Notes: generated from the sequence alone by a model not told the origin. A stretch of DNA of 7,424 nucleotides from Chloroflexota bacterium (GCA_005880605.1 VBIS01000068.1:9561-16984), one strand, 5' to 3'. Shown: positions 1 to 5,141, counted from the stretch's first letter. A program made the numbers and translations.

Positions 1-586
1 CGAAGATGCTTTCGGTTGAGCCCATCGGGACGCCGGTGTATTTGGCTCGGATCTGGGCGATCGCGTCATGGTAGGGCTTCAGCGCGCTTCGGAACGCGTC
101 CCGCTGCTGCGTGAAATAAGCGGAGTCGGCGGAGTCGCGTGCCTGGTAGTCGGCGGTGATCCGGTCGGCGACTTTCTCGACCCAGTCGGGGTTGTACCAG
201 AAATGTGGGTTGTCGCCCGGCTTCTTGTTGAGCAAGTCGGCAATCGTGAGCACCGTCCGGCTCGAACTGGGGTTGGCCGACAGTAGCTTCTGGCCCCAAT
301 CGTCGTAGCCGGCGCCGTTCAGCATGACGTAATCAGCGGTCGCGAAGGCACGCGCATCGGTCGCGCTGCTCTCGTACTCGTGGGGATCGGTGCTTGGGTT
401 GGTGACGATGCTCGTCACTGATACGTGCGAGCCGCCCAGCTGGGCGGCGAGGCTGCCCCAGAAGTTCTCGCCAGCGATGACCTGCAGCGTCGTGCCCGAA
501 CCGGTCACCGCGGGCGGCGCGCCGCAGGCGGCTAGCCCGACGGAAACAAGGGTGCCGACGACTAACCCCTTGATAACCCGCGTCAT
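1..586 (-). CDS. Metal (Zn/Mn) ABC transporter substrate-binding lipoprotein, ZnuA-like, C-terminus cut by window edge
   Basis: The minus strand is open from an ATG at 586 to the window edge, giving 195 residues. The N-terminus is a lipoprotein signal: MTRVIKG, a hydrophobic stretch and the lipobox LAAC with the acylated Cys at residue 21. This predicts a protein tethered outside the cytoplasmic membrane that hands a divalent metal to an ABC permease. Family motifs are clear: ENFWGSLAAQLGG (40-52), TDPHEYESS (66-74) with likely metal ligand His69, and DNPHFWYNP (125-133) with likely ligand His128. The last visible residues, GSTESIF, fit the conserved linker of the cluster A-I family. Full members are about 300 residues, so roughly a third is missing. 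Transporter ATPase and permease genes could lie beyond coordinate 1. There is no Shine-Dalgarno sequence before the ATG. Zinc versus manganese cannot be settled from this fragment. The family call is confident and the metal is not. Confidence 0.9.
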   Translation of the reverse strand, partial: MTRVIKGLVVGTLVSVGLAACGAPPAVTGSGTTLQVIAGENFWGSLAAQLGGSHVSVTSIVTNPSTDPHEYESSATDARAFATADYVMLNGAGYDDWGQKLLSANPSSSRTVLTIADLLNKKPGDNPHFWYNPDWVEKVADRITADYQARDSADSAYFTQQRDAFRSALKPYHDAIAQIRAKYTGVPMGSTESIF

Positions 587-587
587 T

Positions 588-602
588 TGATACTGGGTAT
601 CA
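588..602. promoter_or_regulatory. Fur-family-like operator palindrome at the metal-binding lipoprotein promoter
   Basis: TGATAC-tgg-GTATCA is a perfect 6-bp inverted repeat with a 3-nt spacer. Read as a 7-1-7 site it agrees with the classical Fur/Zur-type consensus TGATAAT-n-ATTATCA at 11 of 14 arm positions. It begins one base upstream of the ATG of the minus-strand lipoprotein gene and overlaps the putative -10 box, so a bound repressor would block transcription. The palindrome is seen directly. Assignment to Zur, Fur or a manganese regulator is inference from the target gene. Confidence 0.6.
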
Positions 603-604
603 TA
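599..604 (-). promoter_or_regulatory. Putative -10 box (TATGAT) of the metal-binding lipoprotein gene
   Basis: Read on the minus strand, TATGAT matches TATAAT at five of six positions. It lies 12 nt before the ATG at 586. A start site about 7 nt downstream would leave a 5-6 nt leader, consistent with the absence of a Shine-Dalgarno sequence. No good -35 hexamer is visible. Confidence 0.45.
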
Positions 605-618
605 CCGCACCTGTGCGG
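605..618. promoter_or_regulatory. Second palindrome upstream of the lipoprotein -10 box
   Basis: CCGCAC-ct-GTGCGG is a perfect 6-bp inverted repeat directly abutting the putative -10 element on its upstream side, in what would be the -10/-35 spacer on the minus strand. It could be a second regulator site. It could also be part of the local hairpin structure, because GTGCGG also pairs with 686-691. Confidence 0.35.
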
Positions 619-778
619 CGGAGGCAGCTCGCGGCGCACTCGCCGTTAAGAACCTGGGCTCGTGTGCTCGCACGAGCCGCCTCCTCCGCACGTGCTATTA
701 CGCCCGAAAGGGCGGCTTCGCAACTCGGGGGCTTCACAAATGGCCAGGGTGCGTCCTATCGTGGGAAAAGACGTTTTC
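613..778 (+). other. Intergenic region with several hairpins, possible structured leader
   Basis: Between the lipoprotein promoter and the small gene at 808 the DNA holds four inverted repeats. Positions 613-628 pair with 676-691 at 14 of 16 positions. Positions 657-664 pair perfectly with 671-678 (GGCTCGTG/CACGAGCC). Positions 701-705 pair with 710-714 around a GAAA tetraloop. Positions 765-769 pair with 774-778. The first two compete for 676-678. No T-run follows any of them, so they are not intrinsic terminators. I do not recognise a known riboswitch class. If transcription of the small gene starts upstream of about 610 these would form a leader of nearly 200 nt. A possible extended -10 (TGcTATTAC, 693-701) would instead exclude the first two. 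Confidence 0.4.
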
Positions 779-793
779 GTGCGGATTCTTGGG

Positions 794-802
794 AAAGGAG
801 GT
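794..802 (+). promoter_or_regulatory. Near-perfect Shine-Dalgarno sequence that sets the small gene's start
   Basis: AAAGGAGGT is almost fully complementary to the 16S rRNA 3' end and lies 5 nt before the GTG at 808. It is the best ribosome binding site in the window. It argues that translation begins here rather than at an in-frame codon further upstream. Confidence 0.8.
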
Positions 803-807
803 GCAGG

Positions 808-951
808 GTGTACTTCGGTGGAGGCGGACTGTTGATCGTTCTCGGGATTATTGCGCTTGTACTCGGCTACACCTTGATCGGGATCATCCTGATCATCCTC
901 GGCCTGGTCTCGGGCGGTTTCGGTTTCTACGGCAGCCGGCGGGCGCCGTAA
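808..951 (+). CDS. Small glycine-rich hydrophobic membrane protein, 47 residues
   Basis: The GTG start at 808 follows a near-consensus Shine-Dalgarno sequence with 5-nt spacing; TAA is at 949-951. The predicted product begins MYFGGGG, runs through an almost uncharged stretch of Leu, Ile, Val and Gly (about residues 8-38), and ends in FYGSRRAP. That is one long or two short membrane passes with a basic tail, the arrangement expected for a cytoplasmic C-terminus. It resembles the short DUF6131-type hydrophobic proteins of actinobacteria in size and Leu/Ile/Gly pattern, but that is recollection and weak. A strong terminator 16 nt after the stop makes this a compact single-gene unit. The open frame extends upstream to 613 without a stop, but that part is Arg/Ala-rich and lacks a ribosome binding site. 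Function is unknown. Confidence 0.75.
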   Translation: MYFGGGGLLIVLGIIALVLGYTLIGIILIILGLVSGGFGFYGSRRAP

Positions 952-967
952 GCGCTATCCCTTCACA

Positions 968-1005
968 CCCGGCGGCTGCCGGTGTTGCGGCCGTCGGGTT
1001 TTTTT
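968..1005 (+). terminator. Rho-independent terminator after the small membrane protein gene
   Basis: Positions 968-979 pair with 987-998 as a continuous 12-bp stem, ten Watson-Crick and two G-U pairs, with a 7-nt loop (980-986). Seven T residues follow (999-1005). On the minus strand no T-run follows the stem, so it acts chiefly on plus-strand transcripts. The T-run overlaps the stop codon of the convergent PBP gene. Confidence 0.88.
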
Positions 1006-3142
1006 ATTGGCCCGGCTTCACGCCTCGCGGGATGTAGCTGAGCACGCAGGGTAGGCCGTTGACCGTCAACATCGCGTCGGTGACGGTGCGAGGATCGAAC
1101 GAGCGGAAGCGGCAGGTCGGCCAGCTCGCGGCCAGGGTGGAGTGCAACGACTCCGTGCCGGGCAAGTAATAGTTCTGGCCAACCTGGTCGACGCCGCTTG
1201 GCACTCCGTACCACTCATCCGGGCGGCCGGCCAGCGCTTGCACCATGAACTGATGCCAGATGGGGGCGGCGCCCACGATACCGGTGGAGTTGTTGGCGAG
1301 CGGGTGATTGTCGGGATTGCCGACCCACACCGCGGTCGCGAGGTTCGGCGTGAAGCCCACCGTCCAGTTGTCGCGGAAGTCCTGCGTGGTGCCGGTCTTG
1401 GCGGCTACGTGCCGGCCGGGAAGGGTCAGGTCGCCGCCGCAACCGAATGACAAGCAGCGATTGCGATCGTCCGACATGATGGAGTCGACGATGAAGGCCA
1501 CCTGCTGGCTCACGGCACGGAACTCATTCTTCGCTGGGTCGTACTTGAACTTTGTCTGGCCCAGCCCATCCTGGATGAGGGTGACCGGGGCGGGGCGATG
1601 GCGCACCCCGAGATTCGAGAGCGTCGAGGCGGCGGTAACCATGTCCAGCGGGGAGACCTCGTAGCCGCCCAGGGTCAGGCTGATTCCGTAGTCGTTGTCT
1701 GGTTTGTTGAGGCTGGTGATGCCCATCCGTCGAGCGGTGTCGAGGACGGCCGGGATGCCGATGGTCAGCTCGGTTTTGATCGCCGGGATGTTGAGCGAGT
1801 TGCCCATCGCCATTTTCAGGGGGAGGGTGCCGTGGTAACGCTTGTCGTAGTTCAACGGCGCATAGGGCTTGAGGCCGTCGGTGCCGCCGCCCAGGGGAAA
1901 GACCATCGGCTGGTCGAGGATGGGGCTCATCATGTTGAGCCGGCCGCTCTCGATCGCCGCCGTGTACGTCATCATCTTGAACGACGATCCCGGCTGCCGC
2001 GTGGTGGTCGTCGCCATGTTGATCTGGCCACCCGGGCGGTAGTAATCGGCACCGCCGACCATGGCCAGCACTTCGCCGTTCTTCGGATCCATTGCCACCA
2101 GGGCGCCATCGTGGAAGTCGTAATAGCCACCTTTTGAATTGATCTGGTTGGTGACGACCCTCTCGGCCAGGTGCTGGAGATTGAGGTCGAGCGTGGTGTA
2201 GACCCGGTAGCCCTTGCGGTCGCTGGGTCGAATGTGGAATTGCTTGTCGAGAACCTGAAGGACGTAGTCGACGAAATGAGGCGCCTGCAACTGATTCGTC
2301 GGATAAAAGAACTCCAGCTTCTCTTGCTTGGCGGCGAGGGCTTGGGCCTCCGTGATCATCTTCTGGCTCACCATCGCATCGAGGACCTCGGCCTGCCGCA
2401 GCTTGGCCCGCGCCGGGTTGATCAGTGGGCTGTTATCGGTTGGCGCTTGTGGCAAGCCGGCGAGCATCGCCGCCTGGCCGAGCGTCAGGGTGTGCGCGGT
2501 GGCGTGGAAGAAGCCGCGCGCGGCGGCTTCCGCCCCGTAACTCTGCGCGCCGTAGTAGATGGTGTTGAGGTAGAGCTCGAGGATCTGGTCCTTCGTATAG
2601 CGGCCATTGAGGTCGACGGCGAGCACGGCCTCCCGGACTTTGCGTTGGATGGTGGGCGGTGGGTTCGGACCGATGAAGACCTGCTTGACGAGCTGCTGGC
2701 TGATGGTGCTTCCGCCCTGGGCGATGTAGCGATGGGAGTAGTCGGCGAGGGCCGCCCGCGCGATGCCCGCAAAGTCCACCCCGTTGTTCGCGTAGAACGT
2801 CTTGTCCTCGATGGCGATGGTCGCCTGCTTGAGGTACGGCGAAATCGTCTTCAAGTTGACAACGATCCGGTGATCGCCATGGTCGCCGATGTCGTCGATC
2901 AGGTTGCCGTGGCGGTCGAAGATCAGCATGTCCTGGTGGAGGGCGCTGGACGAAAGCCCGTCGACGGCCGGCAGGTTACTGACGGTTTCGGCGGCGAGGG
3001 CCGGAATCGCCATCAGCGGGAGGGCGAACACAACCAGCGCGATCAGGATGAAGGCGCGCCGCCCCTTGGATCGGCGCTGACTCTCGCGCAGCAGCCGCAG
3101 CCGGCGGTGGAAGAGATAGCGGGAGCGACGGCGGCGCGGCAT
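1004..3142 (-). CDS. Class A penicillin-binding protein (bifunctional transglycosylase/transpeptidase, PBP1A/PonA type)
   Basis: This 712-residue enzyme polymerises lipid II into glycan strands and cross-links the peptides on the outer face of the membrane. The N-terminus is an Arg-rich cytoplasmic tail (1-29) and one transmembrane anchor (30-50). The GT51 domain (about 90-265) shows all family motifs: EDKTFYANNG with catalytic Glu112, GGSTISQQ (143-150), RKVRE with Glu171, KDQILELYLN (184-193), and a final motif near 210-234. In motif 1 the usual His is Asn119. The transpeptidase domain (about 340-640) has SSFK (nucleophile Ser386), SLN (449-451) and KTGT (582-585). No PASTA or Fn3 repeat follows. 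Cys563/Cys568 lie just before the KTG strand, and Cys677/Cys699 lie in the short tail, so disulfides are possible. The ATG at 3142 has no clear Shine-Dalgarno sequence. It is divergent from the DoxX gene and apparently monocistronic. Confidence 0.97.
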   Translation of the reverse strand: MPRRRRSRYLFHRRLRLLRESQRRSKGRRAFILIALVVFALPLMAIPALAAETVSNLPAVDGLSSSALHQDMLIFDRHGNLIDDIGDHGDHRIVVNLKTISPYLKQATIAIEDKTFYANNGVDFAGIARAALADYSHRYIAQGGSTISQQLVKQVFIGPNPPPTIQRKVREAVLAVDLNGRYTKDQILELYLNTIYYGAQSYGAEAAARGFFHATAHTLTLGQAAMLAGLPQAPTDNSPLINPARAKLRQAEVLDAMVSQKMITEAQALAAKQEKLEFFYPTNQLQAPHFVDYVLQVLDKQFHIRPSDRKGYRVYTTLDLNLQHLAERVVTNQINSKGGYYDFHDGALVAMDPKNGEVLAMVGGADYYRPGGQINMATTTTRQPGSSFKMMTYTAAIESGRLNMMSPILDQPMVFPLGGGTDGLKPYAPLNYDKRYHGTLPLKMAMGNSLNIPAIKTELTIGIPAVLDTARRMGITSLNKPDNDYGISLTLGGYEVSPLDMVTAASTLSNLGVRHRPAPVTLIQDGLGQTKFKYDPAKNEFRAVSQQVAFIVDSIMSDDRNRCLSFGCGGDLTLPGRHVAAKTGTTQDFRDNWTVGFTPNLATAVWVGNPDNHPLANNSTGIVGAAPIWHQFMVQALAGRPDEWYGVPSGVDQVGQNYYLPGTESLHSTLAASWPTCRFRSFDPRTVTDAMLTVNGLPCVLSYIPRGVKPGQ

Positions 3143-3191
3143 CAGGCGGTCGCCGGCAAGTCGGACCCTGTCGGTGAGAGCATCAAGAAAG

Positions 3192-3222
3192 ATGATAGCG
3201 GATATGTAGGGAATGATGTCAA
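3192..3222 (-). promoter_or_regulatory. Putative sigma70-type promoter of the PBP gene
   Basis: Read on the minus strand there is a perfect -35 TTGACA (3222-3217) and a -10 TATCAT (3197-3192), five of six to consensus, separated by 19 bp. The spacing is longer than the optimal 17. The predicted start near 3185 would give a leader of about 43 nt. The site lies in the 107-bp gap shared with the divergent DoxX gene, for which I see no comparable plus-strand promoter. Confidence 0.55.
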
Positions 3223-3249
3223 GCCGGAGATCAGTCGTAGAGTGGATGG

Positions 3250-3639
3250 ATGAGGTTGGTGCGCACCGTCGCCCGCCCGATGCTGGCCGGCTTGTTCATC
3301 GCTAGCGGCATGGACGTGCTGGCCAATCCGGAGCCGCGCGCGAAGCTGGCCAAGCCCGTCGTTGACAAAGTCGCGGCTTTCGTCCCGCTGGCGCCGTCGG
3401 ATCCGAAGGCCGCCGTCGCCTTGAACGCGGCGGTTCACGTCGGCGCGGGCAGCATGCTGGCGGCCGGCATCCTCCCACGACTCGCCGCCGTCGCGCTGGC
3501 GACGTCGCTTGTCCCGACGACGCTCGCCGCCCATCGATTCTGGGAGCTCGAGGACCCGGCGCTACGGTCGAGGCAGCGAGTTGAATTCCTCAAAAACTGT
3601 GCCATTCTGGGCGGCTTACTTGTTGTGGCTCTAGATTGA
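3250..3639 (+). CDS. DoxX family membrane protein
   Basis: This 129-residue protein has the DoxX/DoxD-like layout: a first helix after a basic start (RPMLAGLFIASGMDVLA, about 9-25), paired helices at about 55-75 and 75-95, the conserved HRFWELEDP stretch (95-103), and the closing FLKNCAILGGLLVVALD helix (113-129). The family is integral to the cytoplasmic membrane. It is named after a thiosulfate:quinone oxidoreductase subunit, but most bacterial members have no established substrate. In Mycobacterium a DoxX protein works with SodA and SseA in oxidative defence; nothing here shows the same partners. The start at 3250 has only a weak purine-rich stretch upstream, and ATG at 3280 is an alternative. 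The gene ends 26 nt before the DUF427 gene, so the two are probably co-transcribed. Confidence 0.85.
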   Translation: MRLVRTVARPMLAGLFIASGMDVLANPEPRAKLAKPVVDKVAAFVPLAPSDPKAAVALNAAVHVGAGSMLAAGILPRLAAVALATSLVPTTLAAHRFWELEDPALRSRQRVEFLKNCAILGGLLVVALD

Positions 3640-3652
3640 GCGAAGCGGAAAC

Positions 3653-3660
3653 AGGAGGGG
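3653..3660 (+). promoter_or_regulatory. Shine-Dalgarno sequence that sets the DUF427 gene start
   Basis: AGGAGGGG lies 5 nt before the ATG at 3666. An earlier in-frame TTG at 3636, overlapping the DoxX stop, has no such site, so 3666 is preferred. Confidence 0.8.
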
Positions 3661-3665
3661 TAGCT

Positions 3666-4463
3666 ATGGCAAAGGCGCTTGAGGACAAAGTGATCGAGCA
3701 ACTCGATCGTCGGCAGGCCGGAGACGGCATCCTTTTCGAATCCACCCAGCGTCGTGTTCGGGTGTTCCTCGCCGGCATTACGGTTGCCGATTCGCGCGCC
3801 GTCATGCTCATGCTCGAGAACAAGCGCCTCGCCGTCTATTACTTCCCGGTCAAAGATGTGCGTCTTGATCTGTTTGTCCCGACCAGCTACACCAGCAACC
3901 ATCCGGGGAAAGGGCAAGCCACCTTCTACTCACTGAAGGTTGGTGATCGCGTCGCCGAGAAAGCCGCCTGGCGTTACCTCGAGCCGGAGCGCGCCGACCT
4001 GAAGGACTACGTCGCCTTCTACTGGGACAAGATGGACAGTTGGTTCGAGGAGGACGACGAGGTGTTCGTGCATCCACGCGATCCCTACCACCGCGTAGAC
4101 GTGCTCAACAGCTCGCGCCACGTCAAGATCGTGGTCGGGGGCGAAGTTGTCGCAGAGACCACACGGCCTCGGCTGCTGATCGAGACCGGACTTCCGACGC
4201 GCTACTACATTCCCAAGCTCGACGTGCGGCAGGATTTGCTGACGGCAACCAACACCTCGACCCGCTGTCCCTACAAGGGCAAGGCATCCTACTGGTCGGT
4301 TACCGTGAAGGGCAAGGAGTTCACGGATATCGTCTGGGGCTACCCGGCGCCCATCCCGGAATGCCCCAAGATCGAGAACCTGCTCTGCTTCTACGACGAG
4401 AAGGTCGACGCCGTCTACGTGGACGACGAGCTGCAGCCGAGGCCCGTCACGCCCTGGTCCTAG
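3666..4463 (+). CDS. Tandem DUF427 (NTP_transf_9 family) protein
   Basis: This 265-residue soluble protein contains two copies of the DUF427 fold. Copy 1 (about 28-135) runs RVRVFLAGITVADS, then VYYFPVKDV, HPGKGQATFYSL, and DYVAFYWDKMDSWFEED. Copy 2 (about 150-257) runs HVKIVVGGEVVAETTR, then RYYIPKLDV, RCPYKGKASYWSV, WGYPAPIPECP, and LLCFYDEKVDAVYVDDE. Copy 2 keeps the family hallmark C-P-Y-K-G-x-A-S-Y-W. In copy 1 this is H-P-G-K-G-x-A-T-F-Y, so the halves have diverged. Tandem members are known, and no biochemical function is established for the family; the Pfam name does not prove nucleotidyltransferase activity. There is no signal peptide or membrane segment. It follows DoxX by 26 nt. 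Its TAG stop abuts the repeat at 4464 and I see no T-rich terminator. Confidence 0.9.
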   Translation: MAKALEDKVIEQLDRRQAGDGILFESTQRRVRVFLAGITVADSRAVMLMLENKRLAVYYFPVKDVRLDLFVPTSYTSNHPGKGQATFYSLKVGDRVAEKAAWRYLEPERADLKDYVAFYWDKMDSWFEEDDEVFVHPRDPYHRVDVLNSSRHVKIVVGGEVVAETTRPRLLIETGLPTRYYIPKLDVRQDLLTATNTSTRCPYKGKASYWSVTVKGKEFTDIVWGYPAPIPECPKIENLLCFYDEKVDAVYVDDELQPRPVTPWS

Positions 4464-4559
4464 CCTCGAATTCCCACCCCCTCTGGGTGGAGGAGGGTGG
4501 CGGCTCCTAACCTCGAAATTCCCTCCCCCTCTGGGGGAGGGCAGGGTGGGGGCTCTAAA
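4464..4559. repeat. Two tandem copies of a GC-rich hairpin repeat between convergent genes
   Basis: Copy 1 (4464-4510) and copy 2 (4511-4559) share the order CCTCGAA-TTCCC, a C-rich arm, TCT, a G-rich arm, GGGTGG and GGCTC. Copy 2 forms a perfect 9-bp stem (4521-4529 with 4533-4541) around a TCT loop. Copy 1 forms a 6-bp stem (4474-4479 with 4485-4490). Both are preceded by TA plus a purine. The pair fills the whole gap between the DUF427 stop (4461-4463) and the tag stop (4555-4557). It looks like a dispersed REP-like intergenic element. The stems might slow convergent transcription, but no T-run follows, so they are not classical terminators. Confidence 0.75.
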
Positions 4560-5118
4560 CCTGGCGGTATCGAAAGCAGCTGACCAGGTGGTCGTTGACC
4601 AGACCGGTCGCCTGCATGAAGGCGTAACAGATCGTCGGCCCGACGAAGGTCGCGCCGCGCGCGATCAAGTCTTTACTTAGCGCCTGGGCCTCAGCCGTTT
4701 GGGCGGGGATGTCGCCCATCGTCTTCCACGTATTTCGCTTCGGTCGACCCCGGACAAACGACCAGGCATAGGCATCGAAACTGCCTCGTTCATCCGCGAT
4801 CGACCGGACCACGCGCGCGTTCTTGATGGCGCTCTTGATCTTGAGTCGATTCCGCACGACGCTGCTCAGCCCCATGAGGCGCTCGACACTCGCATCGTTG
4901 AAGCGGGCGACGGCGGCCGGATCGAAGCCCTTGAACGCCGCGCGGTAGGCCTCCCGCTTGCGGAGGATCGTCATCCAACTGAGCCCGGCCTGGGCACCCT
5001 CGAGCACCAGGAATTCGAAGAGCAAGCGATCGTCATGTACGGGCACGCCCCACTCGCGGTCGTGGTAGTCGCGCATCAAGGGATCGCCCTCGGCCCAGCC
5101 GCATCGTGTGATAGCCAC
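4555..5118 (-). CDS. tag: DNA-3-methyladenine glycosylase I
   Basis: Tag removes 3-methyladenine from alkylated DNA and starts base excision repair in the cytoplasm. The 187 residues align by eye with E. coli Tag from RCGW through DYHDREWGVP, LEGAQAGLSW, TFVGPTICYAFMQATGLVNDH. The four zinc ligands known in E. coli are present at a constant offset of two: Cys6, His19, His177 and Cys181. The base-pocket residues correspond to Tyr18, Glu40 and Trp48. The start is uncertain. GTG at 5118 gives MAITRCGW, but it overlaps the last base of the only Shine-Dalgarno-like AAGGAG. An ATC codon at 5112-5110 has ideal 5-nt spacing and would give MTRCGW, closely matching the usual Tag N-terminus. The gene runs convergent with DUF427 and divergent from the esterase. 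Its TAG stop lies inside repeat copy 2. Function is secure, the first codon is not. Confidence 0.96.
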   Translation of the reverse strand: MAITRCGWAEGDPLMRDYHDREWGVPVHDDRLLFEFLVLEGAQAGLSWMTILRKREAYRAAFKGFDPAAVARFNDASVERLMGLSSVVRNRLKIKSAIKNARVVRSIADERGSFDAYAWSFVRGRPKRNTWKTMGDIPAQTAEAQALSKDLIARGATFVGPTICYAFMQATGLVNDHLVSCFRYRQV

Positions 5119-5141
5119 TCCTTATAGTGGCATCGTGCCAC
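5115..5141. promoter_or_regulatory. Overlapping divergent promoter region of tag and the esterase gene
   Basis: The plus strand has TATAGT (5123-5128) and the minus strand TATAAG (5126-5121). Each is five of six to the -10 consensus, and they share the TATA core. The plus -10 ends 6 nt before the GTG at 5135. The minus -10 ends 8 nt before the ATC at 5112. Two inverted repeats overlap it: CCACT/AGTGG (5115-5119 with 5126-5130) and GTGGCA-tcg-TGCCAC (5127-5141). No clear -35 hexamers are visible on either strand. Confidence 0.5.

Noticed and set aside
765..778. GAAAA-gacg-TTTTC hairpin as half of a guanidine-II (mini-ykkC) riboswitch
   Set aside because: The loop is GACG rather than ACGR, only one such hairpin is present, and the downstream gene is not clearly a guanidine exporter.
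613..807. In-frame N-terminal extension of the small membrane protein
   Set aside because: Arg/Ala-rich composition, no ribosome site at its start, several hairpins within it, and a near-perfect Shine-Dalgarno sequence before GTG 808.
740..835. A 31-codon frame (MARVRPIVG...) overlapping the start of the small gene
   Set aside because: No Shine-Dalgarno sequence or family resemblance; probably chance, though a leader peptide cannot be excluded.
2171..3253. Long open frame on the plus strand opposite the PBP gene
   Set aside because: It is antisense to a gene with every GT51 and transpeptidase motif; the translated peptide is Val/Glu/Asp/Arg-rich low-complexity sequence typical of the complement of a high-GC gene.
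4464..4559. Tandem repeat as a minimal CRISPR array
   Set aside because: The copies are directly adjacent without unique spacers, they have diverged, and no cas genes are near.
5122..5133. Four-codon upstream frame (ATG CCA CTA TAA) before tag on the minus strand
   Set aside because: Too short to judge, and it would exist only in transcripts starting upstream of the likely -10 box.
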